Below are positions 34,628 to 44,646 of a stretch of DNA of 64,000 nucleotides, one piece after another. The notes below the pieces were generated by a model. The model was not told the origin of the DNA. It worked only from the letters and a program-made list of their open reading frames with translations, and did no database searches. Each line of letters begins with the position of its first letter. The first letter of the stretch is position 1. The position numbers and the translations under genes were made by a program. Origin of the DNA: Rhizobium anhuiense (lineage in GTDB: Bacteria > Pseudomonadota > Alphaproteobacteria > Rhizobiales > Rhizobiaceae); assembly GCF_003985145.1 (NCBI RefSeq), contig NZ_ML133536.1, positions 1-64,000 on the forward strand. The letters are read 5' to 3'.

Positions 34628-35530
34628 GGGTGCGTATTCCGATGAAACCGGCCACCGATTCCGATTTGAAGCCGGCCATTTTTCGGGCTGATCCTGGGTC
34701 TGTTTGATGTTTGGATCGGGTTTTGTGCCAGGTCAAGCTTTGCTGTGTTTCAAGCGCCATCGGTGAACGCTGTTTGCGCATACTTTCGCCAATGATATCG
34801 ATGCCTCGGCGTTGTGAACGAGGCGATCCAGTATCGCATCGGCGGCGTTGGGTTTGAAATAATTTCCCACCAGCGATCCAGGGGCACCTGGCTTGTGACG
34901 ATCGTCGAGCGACGCTCGTAGCGGTCTTCGATGATCTCGAGAAGATCGCGGCGCTGATCATCGCTGAGTTTTTCCGGTCCCCAGTCATCGAGGATCAGCA
35001 GGTCGGTCTTGGCGATAGATTTGGGGATTCTGCCGTATCGCCCGTCACCCCTTGCAAGCGCGAGCGTGGCGAACAGCCGGGGAACGCGGTGGTATGCAAC
35101 GGAGAAATCCTCGCGGCATGCTTTGACCGATGGATGCGCCCCAGCGCCCAAAGCGATCTGGTATCCACTCAGCGTATCGCCGGTGGGAACTGGGCATGTG
35201 ATCTGGGTCGGTTCCATGACGACAGCCGCCATAGCGGCGCTGATGGACGGCGATGCGCTTGCCGCGGTAAAAGATCTCGATGGTGCGCGCCGTTGCTCTA
35301 AGATCGACCTGCTGGCGAATGAGGGCATGGGGGACGGAATAAAAGAAGCTTTTGAACTCGACGTGATAATCGGTCGAGACACGGACCAGACGCCATTCGG
35401 CGAATTCGTAGTTTCACCCGGGAGGCTAGCGAGCGCAGCACGTTCGACACGTTCAAATACTTGCCGCCGGGTAACACCCAATCGACGCATGAGGTGATCG
35501 TTGATGCGATCAAGTGCCAATAGCGGCATT
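34628..35530 (-). mobile_element. IS21-family remnant (istA-istB pieces)
   Basis: The end at about 34628 shows IS21-type subterminal repeats (two copies of a CCGATT/CCGATG..GCCGGCCA unit). On the minus strand the 3' part of istA is readable (LMRRLGVTRRQVFERVERAALASLP, and YHVEFKSFFYSVPHAL in another frame). It is followed by the 3' part of istB, the helper ATPase (DLLILDDWGPEKLSDDQRRDLLEIIEDRY, and ESMRKQ near its end). The istA front, the istB front and the other terminus are missing, with frame breaks. It is inserted in the IS110 remnant. Confidence 0.8.
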
Positions 35531-35745
35531 AGCCTCAGCCAGCGAGAAGAAAGTCAGCTTGCGCAACCGCCCCAGGATGCAGGTGGCGCATGGCGGCGTC
35601 GTCATCGGCGACGAGAACTTGTTTCAATGGCGTACCTTTACTGGTGCAGTCGATCAATAAATCACGTCGTTTCTATTTTCAGTTCCCTGCGCCACGTTGG
35701 GAAAGAGAAGCGCCCCAAGGGTGGAACGCTCCTCGGATCTTCGAA

Positions 35746-36600
35746 TTAAATGAAGCCGAAATTTTCCGCCGTAAGCGAGGTAAGATCCGACATGTCGTGC
35801 AGATTGTCGACATGAGCGAAGGCATGCGCGTGGTTCGCAGAATCGACATAGGCTAGTGTCGCACCGTGAGTTTTGCCATCTTGACCGAGAGTTTTTTCGT
35901 CATGGTAGACAATGATGTCACCGGGGACTTCGTCGTGAATAGCGGTCGCGGCGGCAGAGCCAGACGTGAACCCTCGATCCGTGATTACCACGACGTGCTG
36001 ACCGTGCGCTTTCGCGGCCTCGCCATTGTAGAAAGTGTCCACAAATTCGCCTGGGAAACCCTTCGAGTGGTTGATGAAATTTGCGCCAAACAGATCCCCT
36101 TTGCCGAAGTCACCGGCGTCCATGACAAAACGGTCTTGCTTCGGGTCGAAATCCGTCACAGTCGTATACCAGTGCGTTGTTCCAACCATAGGATCGTGGA
36201 ACCGAAACACGAAGGCGTCGCCGTCTTCGCCGCCAGTCAGAACATCTGCGCCGTCGCCGGCCACCAGGGTATCCCTTCCCTTACCGGCGTCGAGCCTGTC
36301 GTCGCTCTCGCCGCTATGTGGTATTACGCGGCGCACTTCGAAGGGGTTGAAGGCTTTGAATGAGCCGTCACTATACAGGAGGTCGTCACCATCACCAGCA
36401 TGGATTGTGTCTGAGCCATCCCCCGCATAGACAATGTCATGGCCGTCACCGGCAAAGATCACGTCGTGGCCGGCTTGAGCCCAAACCCAATCATCGCCGC
36501 CGCCGGCTTTGATCCAGTCATTGAGCTCGCGTGCATAGATTGTGTCGTTGTCATCGGATCCGTTAATAAAGGGGCTGCTATCAGTGCCTTTGATCATCAT
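35746..36600 (-). CDS. nodO: NodO, secreted RTX calcium-binding nodulation protein
   Basis: 284 residues, the NodO length. Residues of about 30-80 contain tandem RTX nonapeptides (GGGDDWVWA, GHDVIFAGDGHDIVYAGDGSDTIHAGDGDDLL in consecutive units), with a further GGEDGDAFVF repeat downstream. The C-terminus carries the type I secretion signal and there is no N-terminal signal peptide. NodO inserts in plant membranes as a cation channel and extends host range. AAGGAG lies eight bases before the start. The type I exporter is not in this window. Its nod box at 36660-36707 is degenerate. Confidence 0.95.
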   Translation of the reverse strand: MMIKGTDSSPFINGSDDNDTIYARELNDWIKAGGGDDWVWAQAGHDVIFAGDGHDIVYAGDGSDTIHAGDGDDLLYSDGSFKAFNPFEVRRVIPHSGESDDRLDAGKGRDTLVAGDGADVLTGGEDGDAFVFRFHDPMVGTTHWYTTVTDFDPKQDRFVMDAGDFGKGDLFGANFINHSKGFPGEFVDTFYNGEAAKAHGQHVVVITDRGFTSGSAAATAIHDEVPGDIIVYHDEKTLGQDGKTHGATLAYVDSANHAHAFAHVDNLHDMSDLTSLTAENFGFI

Positions 36601-36659
36601 CGCATATACTCCTTGTGAGGCAGCCTGCGCTGCCAGCCCCCCTTATGTTTTCCAAGAGC

Positions 36660-36707
36660 GAATTAGTGAAATCCATTGATTTGATCTGAGGGATTTGAAT
36701 AATGGAT
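36660..36707 (-). promoter_or_regulatory. Degenerate nod box upstream of nodO
   Basis: On the minus strand the element starts ATCCATTATTCAAATCC and ends AATGGATTTCACTAATTC. It lines up with the nodA box after allowing a one-base length change and several substitutions. It is 60 bases from the nodO start, so NodD probably controls nodO more weakly than nodA. Confidence 0.6.
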
Positions 36708-36916
36708 GCCAAAATGTTTATCTCCGGACGACTATGCGCCCTTCGTAGATGGCCGGCAGAATATGAAAAAGACTTGGGGCTATGACGATCGGCGGCCGAG
36801 CAGTGACAACAATGTCCGCGACAGTCGTTGACGAAGGCCACAACTTCTTCCCTCGTATACGCTGGAGACAAATCTGCAGAGCACCTAATCTCAGGGTGCT
36901 TTGCAGATCGAAACCC

Positions 36917-38164
36917 TCAGCTCCAGGCGTGGAGCGGTGGCTTCTCGCCGTTCAGGAAATACTTACCCAAAATGGCATACTTCCAGCGGACGGGGTCGTG
37001 CAGAGTATGGGTGCGGGCGTTGCGCCAGTGGCGATCAAGCCCGTGCTCTGCAAGGGTCGAGCGCGTTCCTGCCAGTTCGAACAACTTGTTGGCGGCCGCG
37101 ATCGCGATCTCAGTGGAGAGGATCTTGGCTTCGGCGGTAACGATCTGGGCTTCCGCAACGGTTCCCGCGTTCGGGTCGAGGATCGCTCGGTCAATGGCAT
37201 AACCTGCCTTTTCAAGCAGCGCCTGCGCCGCATGAAGCCTTAGCGTCAAGTCCCCGATCGCCTGGATTGTGTACGGATCGTCCCAAGCGTTGTCGACGCC
37301 GGAATCCACCCAGGCGCGGCTCTTGGTGCGCACAAAACTGACGGTCTCGTCAATCGCGGCCTGCGCGATGCCGGTATCGACAGCCACTTGGATAATCTGG
37401 AAGATCGCTCCGTCCGCAGTCGGCACTTCATACCCTTTGTAGCCAGGCACGAGATGCGTCTTCGACACTTTGACGTTGTTAAGCAGTACCGTGCCCGACA
37501 GCGTGGTACGCTGGCCAAAGGAGGACCAGTCGTCGATGACAGTCAGACCCGGGGCACCGCGCTCGGCAATTGCGTACCAGGCCCTGCCCTCGTCATCCAG
37601 TGCCACGATTGGCACCAGATGCGCGAGCAGCGCTCCTGACGAGTAGAATTTCTGGCCGTTGACCACGACATGATCTCCGGCATCAACGAATTTTGTTTCG
37701 AAGTCGACCGCACGCTTGGATCCAAATTCGGAGAAGGCATTGCCGAAGCGCGTTCCTTTCAACACTTCCGCGAAGAGCAGCTTCTGTTGGTCTTCGTCTG
37801 ACACCGTGCGGATGGCGGCGACCACACCCAGGTGGTTTTGCGCGATTTGTCCGATGGATGAATCGGCCGCCGAGATGATCTCGATGACCTTCGCAAGCGT
37901 CGCATAAGAGACCTCGGGACCGCCGAAGGCCTTCGGCACGTTGATAGACCAAAGCCCGCTTTGCGAAAACGCGTCCAGTTCCTTGACCGGCCAGATGCGG
38001 TCGCGATCGCGTGCTGCCGATTCCTTGACGAACTCTGCCGCGAGTGTCTTGGCGATGGCAATCGCTTCGGCGTCAGTCTTGATAATGTGGGCGGGCTGCG
38101 ACGGGCGTGGAACAGGTGGCACGGCCTTTGCGGCATTTTCGGTATTTATGGTAGGATGGGTCAC
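36917..38164 (-). CDS. SfnB-like acyl-CoA-dehydrogenase-fold flavoprotein
   Basis: 415 residues with the acyl-CoA dehydrogenase fold (N-terminal helices, central GNAFSEFGSKRAVDFETKF beta part, C-terminal QVAVDTGIAQAAIDE and RNARTHTLHDPVRWKYAILG). The C-terminal RNARTHTLHDPV segment is characteristic of the SfnB/DszC-type flavin monooxygenases rather than fatty-acid dehydrogenases. Such enzymes take part in dimethylsulfone or sulfonate use under sulfur limitation. It is the last gene of a seven- to eight-gene operon that also encodes SfnG-like and MsuE-like enzymes, so I infer organosulfur oxidation. Substrate not fixed. Confidence 0.8.
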   Translation of the reverse strand: MTHPTINTENAAKAVPPVPRPSQPAHIIKTDAEAIAIAKTLAAEFVKESAARDRDRIWPVKELDAFSQSGLWSINVPKAFGGPEVSYATLAKVIEIISAADSSIGQIAQNHLGVVAAIRTVSDEDQQKLLFAEVLKGTRFGNAFSEFGSKRAVDFETKFVDAGDHVVVNGQKFYSSGALLAHLVPIVALDDEGRAWYAIAERGAPGLTVIDDWSSFGQRTTLSGTVLLNNVKVSKTHLVPGYKGYEVPTADGAIFQIIQVAVDTGIAQAAIDETVSFVRTKSRAWVDSGVDNAWDDPYTIQAIGDLTLRLHAAQALLEKAGYAIDRAILDPNAGTVAEAQIVTAEAKILSTEIAIAAANKLFELAGTRSTLAEHGLDRHWRNARTHTLHDPVRWKYAILGKYFLNGEKPPLHAWS

Positions 38165-38187
38165 GGTGTTTCTCCTCTTGGATCGTG

Positions 38188-38970
38188 TTAGCCGACAACG
38201 GCGGGGATGGAGGGAGCCACGGCTCTCTGGCCGAGGTAGAAAGACTTGATGTCGTCGCGCCCGCGCAGATCCTGTGCGTCACCGGTCAGCACCGTGGCGC
38301 CGTTTTCGAGAATGATGGCGCGATCCGCATATTTCAGAGCGACGGCGGAATTCTGCTCCGCCACAAGGATAGAAAGACCTTCTTCGCGATTGAGGTGGCG
38401 GAGCTTCCGGAAAATGTCCTGGACGATGAGCGGCGCCAGTCCCATGGATGGTTCGTCGAGAACCAGGAGGCGCGGCCGCGACATGAGCGCCCGGCCGATC
38501 GCCGTCATCTGCTGCTCGCCACCCGAGGTCAGGCCGGAAAGTGCACGACGCTTTTCCTTCAACCTGGGGAAATGCGCGTAGATCTTCTCGATATCCTCGG
38601 CGATCTCAGCGCGCGTGCCGCTGCGGCCAAGCCCGCCGGAGACGAGGTTTTCCTCGACCGTCAGGCTGCGGAAGCAATGGCGGCCCTCAAGCACCTGCAC
38701 GAGACCGGCACGCACCAGTGCAGCAGGGCTTGTGCGCAGGACATCGAGCCCGTCGAAGCGGATGCTGCCGGAAACGACTTGCCCACGTTCGGCTGGAAGC
38801 AGATTGGACAACGCCTTGAGCGTCGTCGTCTTTCCCGCGCCGTTGGCGCCAAGGAGCGCCAGAATTTCACCACGCGCCAGATGGAAACCGACGCCGTCGA
38901 GTGCGGTGATGGCGTGAATGTACGTTGCCTTCAGATCATCGACCGCAAGCAGAGTGGTTTCCAGAGCCAT
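38188..38970 (-). CDS. LivF-type ABC transporter ATPase
   Basis: 260 residues. Walker A GANGAGKT, signature TSGGEQQM and Walker B LLVLDEPSMGLAP, with the switch-region AEQN, identify the branched-chain-amino-acid-type (HAAT) ATPase of the LivF kind. It would work with the LivG-like ATPase at 42465, the LivH- and LivM-like permeases and the binding protein at 39090. It is separated from the other ATPase by three genes, which is usual for this family. Confidence 0.9.
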   Translation of the reverse strand: MALETTLLAVDDLKATYIHAITALDGVGFHLARGEILALLGANGAGKTTTLKALSNLLPAERGQVVSGSIRFDGLDVLRTSPAALVRAGLVQVLEGRHCFRSLTVEENLVSGGLGRSGTRAEIAEDIEKIYAHFPRLKEKRRALSGLTSGGEQQMTAIGRALMSRPRLLVLDEPSMGLAPLIVQDIFRKLRHLNREEGLSILVAEQNSAVALKYADRAIILENGATVLTGDAQDLRGRDDIKSFYLGQRAVAPSIPAVVG

Positions 38971-39089
38971 GACAGTGTCCTCTTGCCTTGAAAGGCGAGA
39001 TTGAGAGAAGGCGAGAGGTTGGAGAGAGAGGCACCACCCTCGCGCCAGCTCTTCATGCCGCGCCTGTTGTCAGGCGCGGCATGAAGGGA

Positions 39090-40424
39090 TTAGTTGGTCG
39101 CCGTTTCGGCGTCTGCCGCGGTACGAAGCTTGATGCCCTTCTCGGTCGCGTAGGCTTCCGAGGACTTCTCGATGATCGGCCGCAACAGTGCCCAGTCCGG
39201 TGCAATCCAGTCAGAGACAACGTTCCACTTCTTCCCGTCCCACTGTTGGAAAGTCACGTAGCCGTTGCCCTCATGATTATCCCAGGTAACGTTGATCGAG
39301 TGGAACAGGCTCTTGGCGCCGAGCGCCTCGACACGCGCCGGGTTGAGTTGTAGGTGTTCAAAACCCCAGCGGACCTCGTCGCCCGTGAGCGTCCGCTTGC
39401 CGAACTTCTCCTGCGCGATACGGATTGCCTCGACATTGAGGATGCCGTTGACGATACCGAGGTTATGATAAACTGACCCGATACGCTTCTTGTCTTCGAG
39501 GTTGCCCTTGCCGGAGTCGTAGAGCGTTTTGACGATCTCCTGAACGACCGGGTATTTTGTGCCAGATGCCTGCGTAGTGATCGCCGTATAGCCCTTGGCG
39601 GCATCACCAGCGGGGATGACGTCTTCTTCTGAATTGGACCAGACGTTTCCGATAATATGATCTGCCGGGAAGCCAACCTTGGCTGCGGTTTTCAGCGCGA
39701 CCGGGTTCATCACGCCCCAACCGCGTAGGACGACGAAGTCTGGCTTGGCGCGGCGGATCGTGAGCCATTGCGACTGCTGTTCGTTGCCAGGATGCGGCAC
39801 CTCGATCTGCTGAAGTTCGAAACCATATTTTTGCGCCAGCAGTTCGTAAATCGGGATCGTTTCCTTGCCATAGGGCGAGCCGTGATAGAGAACGACGATC
39901 TTCTTTCCCTTGAGATTTTCGATACCGCCTTCCTTGCCGGCGATGTAGTTCACGATGCCTGAGGTCTCACTGTATGGATTGAGCAGCAGCGGGAAAACAT
40001 AAGGGAAAACGCGGCCATCGGTCGAATCCGTGCGGCCATGATTGATAGTAATCAACGGCACCTTATCGGCGGTGATGCGATCGATCATCGCATAGGCAAT
40101 GCCGACGGAAAGCGGGTTCCAGGCGGCGACGTTCGGGTTGGACTTCAGGCGCTCGTAGGCTTCGACGCCACGCTCGACCTCGTACTGCGTTTCAGCTTCC
40201 GACCATGTCAGCTTGACGCCACCCACGCCGCCGTCGCGCGTGTTGATCAGGTTCAGATAATCGATGAAACCACCGAAGAAGCCGGTGCCGCCGGCAGCAT
40301 AGGGGCCGACGCGATAGCTCTGGAGCGGGAAATATTGTTCGTCCGCATGGGCCATCGGCAGGGCCACCGTGAAGGCGAGGCCGGCGGCAAGAGCCGCAAT
40401 CTTGAATTTGGCAAGGATCGTCAT
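39090..40424 (-). CDS. Periplasmic binding protein, branched-chain-amino-acid type
   Basis: 444 residues. A Sec signal peptide (about 1-27, core IAALAAGLAFTVALPMAHA) precedes a type I periplasmic-binding fold (RVGPYAAGGTGFFGGFIDYLNLINTRDGGVGG and VVLYHGSPYGKETIPIYELLA). The sequence is longer than LivJ/LivK, fitting the urea/amide/sulfonate-like branch of the family. ATG 40424 is chosen because it provides the signal peptide. Its placement inside an sfnG-sfnB cluster suggests an organosulfur ligand. Confidence 0.88.
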   Translation of the reverse strand: MTILAKFKIAALAAGLAFTVALPMAHADEQYFPLQSYRVGPYAAGGTGFFGGFIDYLNLINTRDGGVGGVKLTWSEAETQYEVERGVEAYERLKSNPNVAAWNPLSVGIAYAMIDRITADKVPLITINHGRTDSTDGRVFPYVFPLLLNPYSETSGIVNYIAGKEGGIENLKGKKIVVLYHGSPYGKETIPIYELLAQKYGFELQQIEVPHPGNEQQSQWLTIRRAKPDFVVLRGWGVMNPVALKTAAKVGFPADHIIGNVWSNSEEDVIPAGDAAKGYTAITTQASGTKYPVVQEIVKTLYDSGKGNLEDKKRIGSVYHNLGIVNGILNVEAIRIAQEKFGKRTLTGDEVRWGFEHLQLNPARVEALGAKSLFHSINVTWDNHEGNGYVTFQQWDGKKWNVVSDWIAPDWALLRPIIEKSSEAYATEKGIKLRTAADAETATN

Positions 40425-40524
40425 TTTTGGACATACTCCGGGTATCGACCGGGGCAAGGCGCCGGTCCGGGTTGATCTGATAAGGGCTGGTGGCATTTCG
40501 AGAGCCTTGATAGCTCCGTTTCGA

Positions 40525-41565
40525 TCAGGACTGCACGATGGCGGCACGGATTCGTTTTCGGACCCGATCCCAAAGGGCGACAAGCCCATCCGGTTCGAGG
40601 ACCAGAAAGAGGATGATGAGCGCGCCGAGCACGATGCGCTGACTCATATCCAACACGCCTGAATTGAAGATATTTCCGAGCAGGAAGGAGCCAAGCCGGG
40701 ACAGGACCAGGGGAAACACAACGATCAGCGCCGCTCCGAAAAAAGCACCGCGGATCGATGCAAGCCCCCCGATGATGACGATGAACAGGACCTGGAACGA
40801 CCGGTCAAGATTGAAACCGGCGGGCTCGACCGTGCGCAAATAGGCGAACGCCCACAGGACTCCGGCGATGCCGATGATGAAGGAGGAGATTGCGAAGGCC
40901 AAAAGCTTGGTTTTCAGCACCGGCACGCCTATGATCCGCGCCGCTGTCTCGTTGTCACGCACGGCGATGAAATTGCGGCCGGTCTGCGAATTCACCAACC
41001 GATGGGCCAGCAAAGTGAGAACGGCGACCACCGTCAGCGCGAAATAGTATCGTCCGACCGGGTCATCGAAAACAAATCCGGAGACCGAAAGCTGCGGCGC
41101 ATCGATCACGCCGGACGCGGAGTCATTGGAGAACCAGCTGAATTTGGTCAGCGCCCACTGCACGAAAAACTGCGCAGCGAGGGTCGATACTGCAAGGTAA
41201 AAGCCCTTGAGGCGGAGGCTCGGAAGGCCGAACACCAGACCGATGCCGGCCGCCGCAAGACCAGCAAGAATCATGCTGACGATCAATGGCAGACCGTCGA
41301 CGCGAAGATTGAGATTGAACGCTGCGAAGGCACCGACAGCCATGAAGGCAGCACTTCCCAGTGACACCTGCCCTGCATAACCCGTGAGGATATTGAGCCC
41401 CAAGCCGGCGAGGCTGAGCGCCAGGAACGGCAACAGGATAGCCTCGAAGAGATAGTCGGACCCGAGAAGCGGCACAACACCATAGGCAATGGCAAGCCAA
41501 CGCAATGGCGTCGCCCAGTGCGCCGGGAAACTGTAGACCGAAAGATCATGGGTGGTCGTGGACAT
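40525..41565 (-). CDS. LivM-type ABC permease
   Basis: 346 residues with about nine to ten hydrophobic segments and the LivM signature TGYAGQVSLGSAAFMAVGAFAAF. It forms the inner-membrane channel with the LivH-like permease, whose stop lies three bases before this start, so the two are coupled. Confidence 0.92.
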   Translation of the reverse strand: MSTTTHDLSVYSFPAHWATPLRWLAIAYGVVPLLGSDYLFEAILLPFLALSLAGLGLNILTGYAGQVSLGSAAFMAVGAFAAFNLNLRVDGLPLIVSMILAGLAAAGIGLVFGLPSLRLKGFYLAVSTLAAQFFVQWALTKFSWFSNDSASGVIDAPQLSVSGFVFDDPVGRYYFALTVVAVLTLLAHRLVNSQTGRNFIAVRDNETAARIIGVPVLKTKLLAFAISSFIIGIAGVLWAFAYLRTVEPAGFNLDRSFQVLFIVIIGGLASIRGAFFGAALIVVFPLVLSRLGSFLLGNIFNSGVLDMSQRIVLGALIILFLVLEPDGLVALWDRVRKRIRAAIVQS

Positions 41566-41568
41566 CGG

Positions 41569-42465
41569 TCAGACCCTTTCCACAAGCTTCTGGCCGAACA
41601 GGCCGGAAGGGCGCACGAGAAGAAAGGCGAGCGCGATGACATAGGCAAACCAGCCCTCAATGCCGCCGCCGAAATATCCGCCGATATAGACCTCAGCCAG
41701 CTTCTCGGACGCGCCGATCAGCAACCCGCCGAGGATCGCGCCGAGGATCGAGTCGAACCCACCGAGGACGAGAACCGGCAAGGCCTTCAGGACAATCAGC
41801 GACAGTGAGAATTGCACCCCGACGCGGGCTCCCCACAAAAGACCGGCGACCAGCGCCACCAGACCTGCGGTGGCCCAGACCGTCGCCCAGATCCAAGGCA
41901 GTCTCAACCCGACGGCGAGCGCCGCGAACTGATCGTCGGCCACGGCGCGAAAACCGAGCCCGATGCGGGTGTAACGGAAGAAGACAGAGAGCAGCAGCAC
42001 CATGGAGGCGGCAACGACGGCTGCGAAGATGTCGAATTGACTGATGTAGACACCACCGACATCGAACGGCACATCCTCGATACCGAGATCAAGGCCGTGC
42101 ACCTGCGTGCCCCAGATCAGTTGGGCAGCGCCCTCGATAATATAGGAGAGGCCGAGCGTCGCCATGAAGAGCGTGATCGGCGGTTTGTTGGTCAGCGGCC
42201 TCAACACGGTACGCTCGACAGCTATCCCGATAACGACCATGATCGCGAAGGTGATCGCGAATGCGAGCGGGAAGGAAATGCCGCGTTCCGTCACGCTGAC
42301 GAAGGTCAGCGCCGCGAACAGGAGCATCGCCCCTTGCGCAAAATTGAGGACGCCGGATGTCTTGTAGATCAGGACGAAACCGATCGCGACCAGCGAATAC
42401 ATGACGCCGGACAAAAGGCCGCCGACGAGAACCTCCATGAAGAACAGCCAGTCGAAGTCAGCCAT
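41569..42465 (-). CDS. LivH-type ABC permease
   Basis: 298 residues, highly hydrophobic, with the LivH pattern (GVMYSLVAIGFVLIYKTSGVLNFAQGAMLLFAAL near the N-terminus and a Gly-rich LGGFDSILGAILGGLLIGASEKL later). Its start codon shares a base with the stop of the LivG-like gene, indicating tight coupling. It pairs with the LivM-like permease. Confidence 0.92.
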   Translation of the reverse strand: MADFDWLFFMEVLVGGLLSGVMYSLVAIGFVLIYKTSGVLNFAQGAMLLFAALTFVSVTERGISFPLAFAITFAIMVVIGIAVERTVLRPLTNKPPITLFMATLGLSYIIEGAAQLIWGTQVHGLDLGIEDVPFDVGGVYISQFDIFAAVVAASMVLLLSVFFRYTRIGLGFRAVADDQFAALAVGLRLPWIWATVWATAGLVALVAGLLWGARVGVQFSLSLIVLKALPVLVLGGFDSILGAILGGLLIGASEKLAEVYIGGYFGGGIEGWFAYVIALAFLLVRPSGLFGQKLVERV

Positions 42466-43379
42466 CAGATGCCCGCCCCCTCTTCATTTTCGGGAGCGAC
42501 ACCGAGATAGGCATCAATCACGCGCTGGTCGCGCTGGATTTCGTTGGGTGTTCCATCGGCGATCTTGCGGCCGTAGTCGAGCACGACAACGCGGTCGGAC
42601 AACCCCATGACAACGCCGATATCGTGCTCGATCAGCACGACGGTGGTACCGAACCTGTCACGTGCGGCGCGCACGAAATCGGCCATCTCGTTCTTTTCCG
42701 TCGCCGTCATTCCGGCCATCGGCTCATCGAGCAGCAGGATGTCGGGCTCGGCCACCAGAGCGCGCGCCAATTCCACCCGTTTTTGCAGACCATAAGGCAG
42801 TGTACCGACCAGACGATCGCCAATATGCGAAAGGTGGAGGAACTCGAGCACCTCGAAAGCCCGACTGCGGGCATCCCTCTGTTCCGTGCGGGCTCGACCG
42901 AGGCCGACGATCTGTTCGACGAAGCTAGACCGCGTCTTGTGCGCTCGTCCCACCACGACATTGTCGAGAACGCTCAAACCCTTGAACAATGCCAGGTTTT
43001 GGAACGTGCGAGCGATGCCGAGACGGGCAAGTTTCTGCGTCGGGACCTGGGCATGGCGGCGCCCGGAGAGCCACACAAAACCGCGATCGGGTCGGTATAC
43101 GCCGCTGATCACATTGATGATCGAGCTCTTGCCAGCACCGTTGGGCCCTATAACGGCGAGGATTTCGCCACGCCAAACGGACAGATCGATATCCTTCAGG
43201 GCGACGACGCCACCGAAGGATAGATCGATGCGGGCCAGCTCCAGAATGATGCCGTCCGTTGCGCCGGCTTCAATGGGCGACGCCCAGGCCGCGCCTGTTC
43301 CTCTGTCCAAGCCGGCCAAGTGCTCCTGAACGTCCGGCGGAAACGGCGCCGCTCCCAAGCCTCCGAAGGCAAATGTCAT
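42465..43379 (-). CDS. LivG-type ABC transporter ATPase
   Basis: 304 residues from ATG 43379. Walker A GPNGAGKSS, then signature LPYGLQKRVELARAL and Walker B ILLLDEPMAGMT, with the LivG-like long insertion RTFQNLALFKGLSVLDNVVVG. An N-terminal extension of about 45 residues precedes the ATPase core, which is longer than typical LivG. It energises the HAAT transporter of this operon. Confidence 0.9.
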   Translation of the reverse strand: MTFAFGGLGAAPFPPDVQEHLAGLDRGTGAAWASPIEAGATDGIILELARIDLSFGGVVALKDIDLSVWRGEILAVIGPNGAGKSSIINVISGVYRPDRGFVWLSGRRHAQVPTQKLARLGIARTFQNLALFKGLSVLDNVVVGRAHKTRSSFVEQIVGLGRARTEQRDARSRAFEVLEFLHLSHIGDRLVGTLPYGLQKRVELARALVAEPDILLLDEPMAGMTATEKNEMADFVRAARDRFGTTVVLIEHDIGVVMGLSDRVVVLDYGRKIADGTPNEIQRDQRVIDAYLGVAPENEEGAGI

Positions 43380-43520
43380 AGTGTGCAGCCCCTGCTTTCG
43401 ACGGCGCGCCACGAGCCCACGAGTTCATAGGCGCACGCTATCCCACCACGAACCACCGGGTTCTTGGCCTGTCATCGTTGATGCGGCCGGCTTTGCGGGC
43501 CGGCCGACAACGTGTTGCGA

Positions 43521-44624
43521 TTACTCGGCGGCGACGGCCGTCGCCGTTTCGGCTTCTTCCAACTCGCGGATCAACGGGATGACGTGCTTGCCGAAATACT
43601 CGACCTCTTCCTGGAAATGCAGGAAACCGAGAAGGATGAGGTCCGCGCCGGCGCGCTTCAGGTCGATGACCCGCTCGGCGACCTGGCGGGGTGTCCCTAT
43701 CAGGTTGGAGCGGAAGCCGTCGTTGTACTGGATCAGGTCCTCGAAAGAGGATTTCGCCCAGTTACCCTCGCCTTCAGGTGATGATTTCCCGGCGTTCTTG
43801 ACTTCGTGCCCGAAGGCATTGACCGCCTCTGGATTGGCCTTCTCAATAATCTCGGCGAGCACGGCCCTTGCCTCTACCTCGGTCTCGCGGACGATGGCGA
43901 AAGCGTTGACACCAACGCGGACGGAATGACCGTTAGCCTTCGCCTTGCCCTGGATGTCAGCCACCTGCTTGCTGATTTCCTCCGGCGTGTTGCCATTGGT
44001 GAAGTACCAGTCGGAAACACGCGATGCCATGTCGCGTGCAGCGCGAGAGGAGCCGCCCTGGAAGATTTCCGGCTGTGGATCGATCGGCTTGGGCTTAAGC
44101 GAATAATTGTTGAAGCGATAAAAATCGCCGTGGAACGTGAAATTGTGTTCGGTCCAAATACCGCGCAGTGCGCGGATGAATTCCTCCGAGCGGCGGTAGC
44201 GCTCGTCATGGTCAAGCCAGTGCTCGCCAATTGCGTGGAACTCGCCTCGGAACCAGCCACTGACGATATTGACGGCGACACGACCATTGGTGAGGTGATT
44301 GATGGTGGCGATCTGCTTGGCCGCCAGTGTAGGATTCCATGGTCCCGGCAGAATGGCGGCAATCACCTTCAGCGTTGTCGTCGATTTCAGCAGCGCATGG
44401 CTAAAGGAGACGGATTCATGCTGGAATTCGGCGCCATAACCGGCGGTGAAACGGATCTGGCTCAGCGCGTAGTCGAAGCCACCGGCCTCGGCGATCTGCG
44501 CCAGCTTTCTGTTATATTCGATCGTCCAGCTCGTCCGCTGCTCAATATTGGAAATGACGAGGCCACCCGAAACATTGGGAACCCAGTAGGCGAATTTGAC
44601 CGGCTCTCTGCTGGCATAGGACAT
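43521..44624 (-). CDS. sfnG: SfnG-like FMNH2-dependent dimethylsulfone monooxygenase
   Basis: 367 residues of the luciferase-like flavin monooxygenase family. The N-terminus KFAYWVPNVSGGLVISNIEQRT is the signature of SfnG, which converts dimethylsulfone to methanesulfinate with reduced FMN. The family segments GRVAVNIVSGWFRGEFHAIGEHW and EIFQGGSSRAARDMASR are also seen. ATG 44624 follows a good GAGGGAG and gives the family start; the longer frame reads back into msuE. It lies just after the reductase that could supply FMNH2. Confidence 0.9.
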   Translation of the reverse strand: MSYASREPVKFAYWVPNVSGGLVISNIEQRTSWTIEYNRKLAQIAEAGGFDYALSQIRFTAGYGAEFQHESVSFSHALLKSTTTLKVIAAILPGPWNPTLAAKQIATINHLTNGRVAVNIVSGWFRGEFHAIGEHWLDHDERYRRSEEFIRALRGIWTEHNFTFHGDFYRFNNYSLKPKPIDPQPEIFQGGSSRAARDMASRVSDWYFTNGNTPEEISKQVADIQGKAKANGHSVRVGVNAFAIVRETEVEARAVLAEIIEKANPEAVNAFGHEVKNAGKSSPEGEGNWAKSSFEDLIQYNDGFRSNLIGTPRQVAERVIDLKRAGADLILLGFLHFQEEVEYFGKHVIPLIRELEEAETATAVAAE

Positions 44625-44646
44625 GATACTCTCCCTCTTGAAATGG

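Noticed and set aside
41812..42510. 232-codon plus-strand frame over the LivH-type gene
   Set aside because: High-GC antisense shadow, rich in Glu, Asp and His; the minus-strand permease is clearly the real gene.
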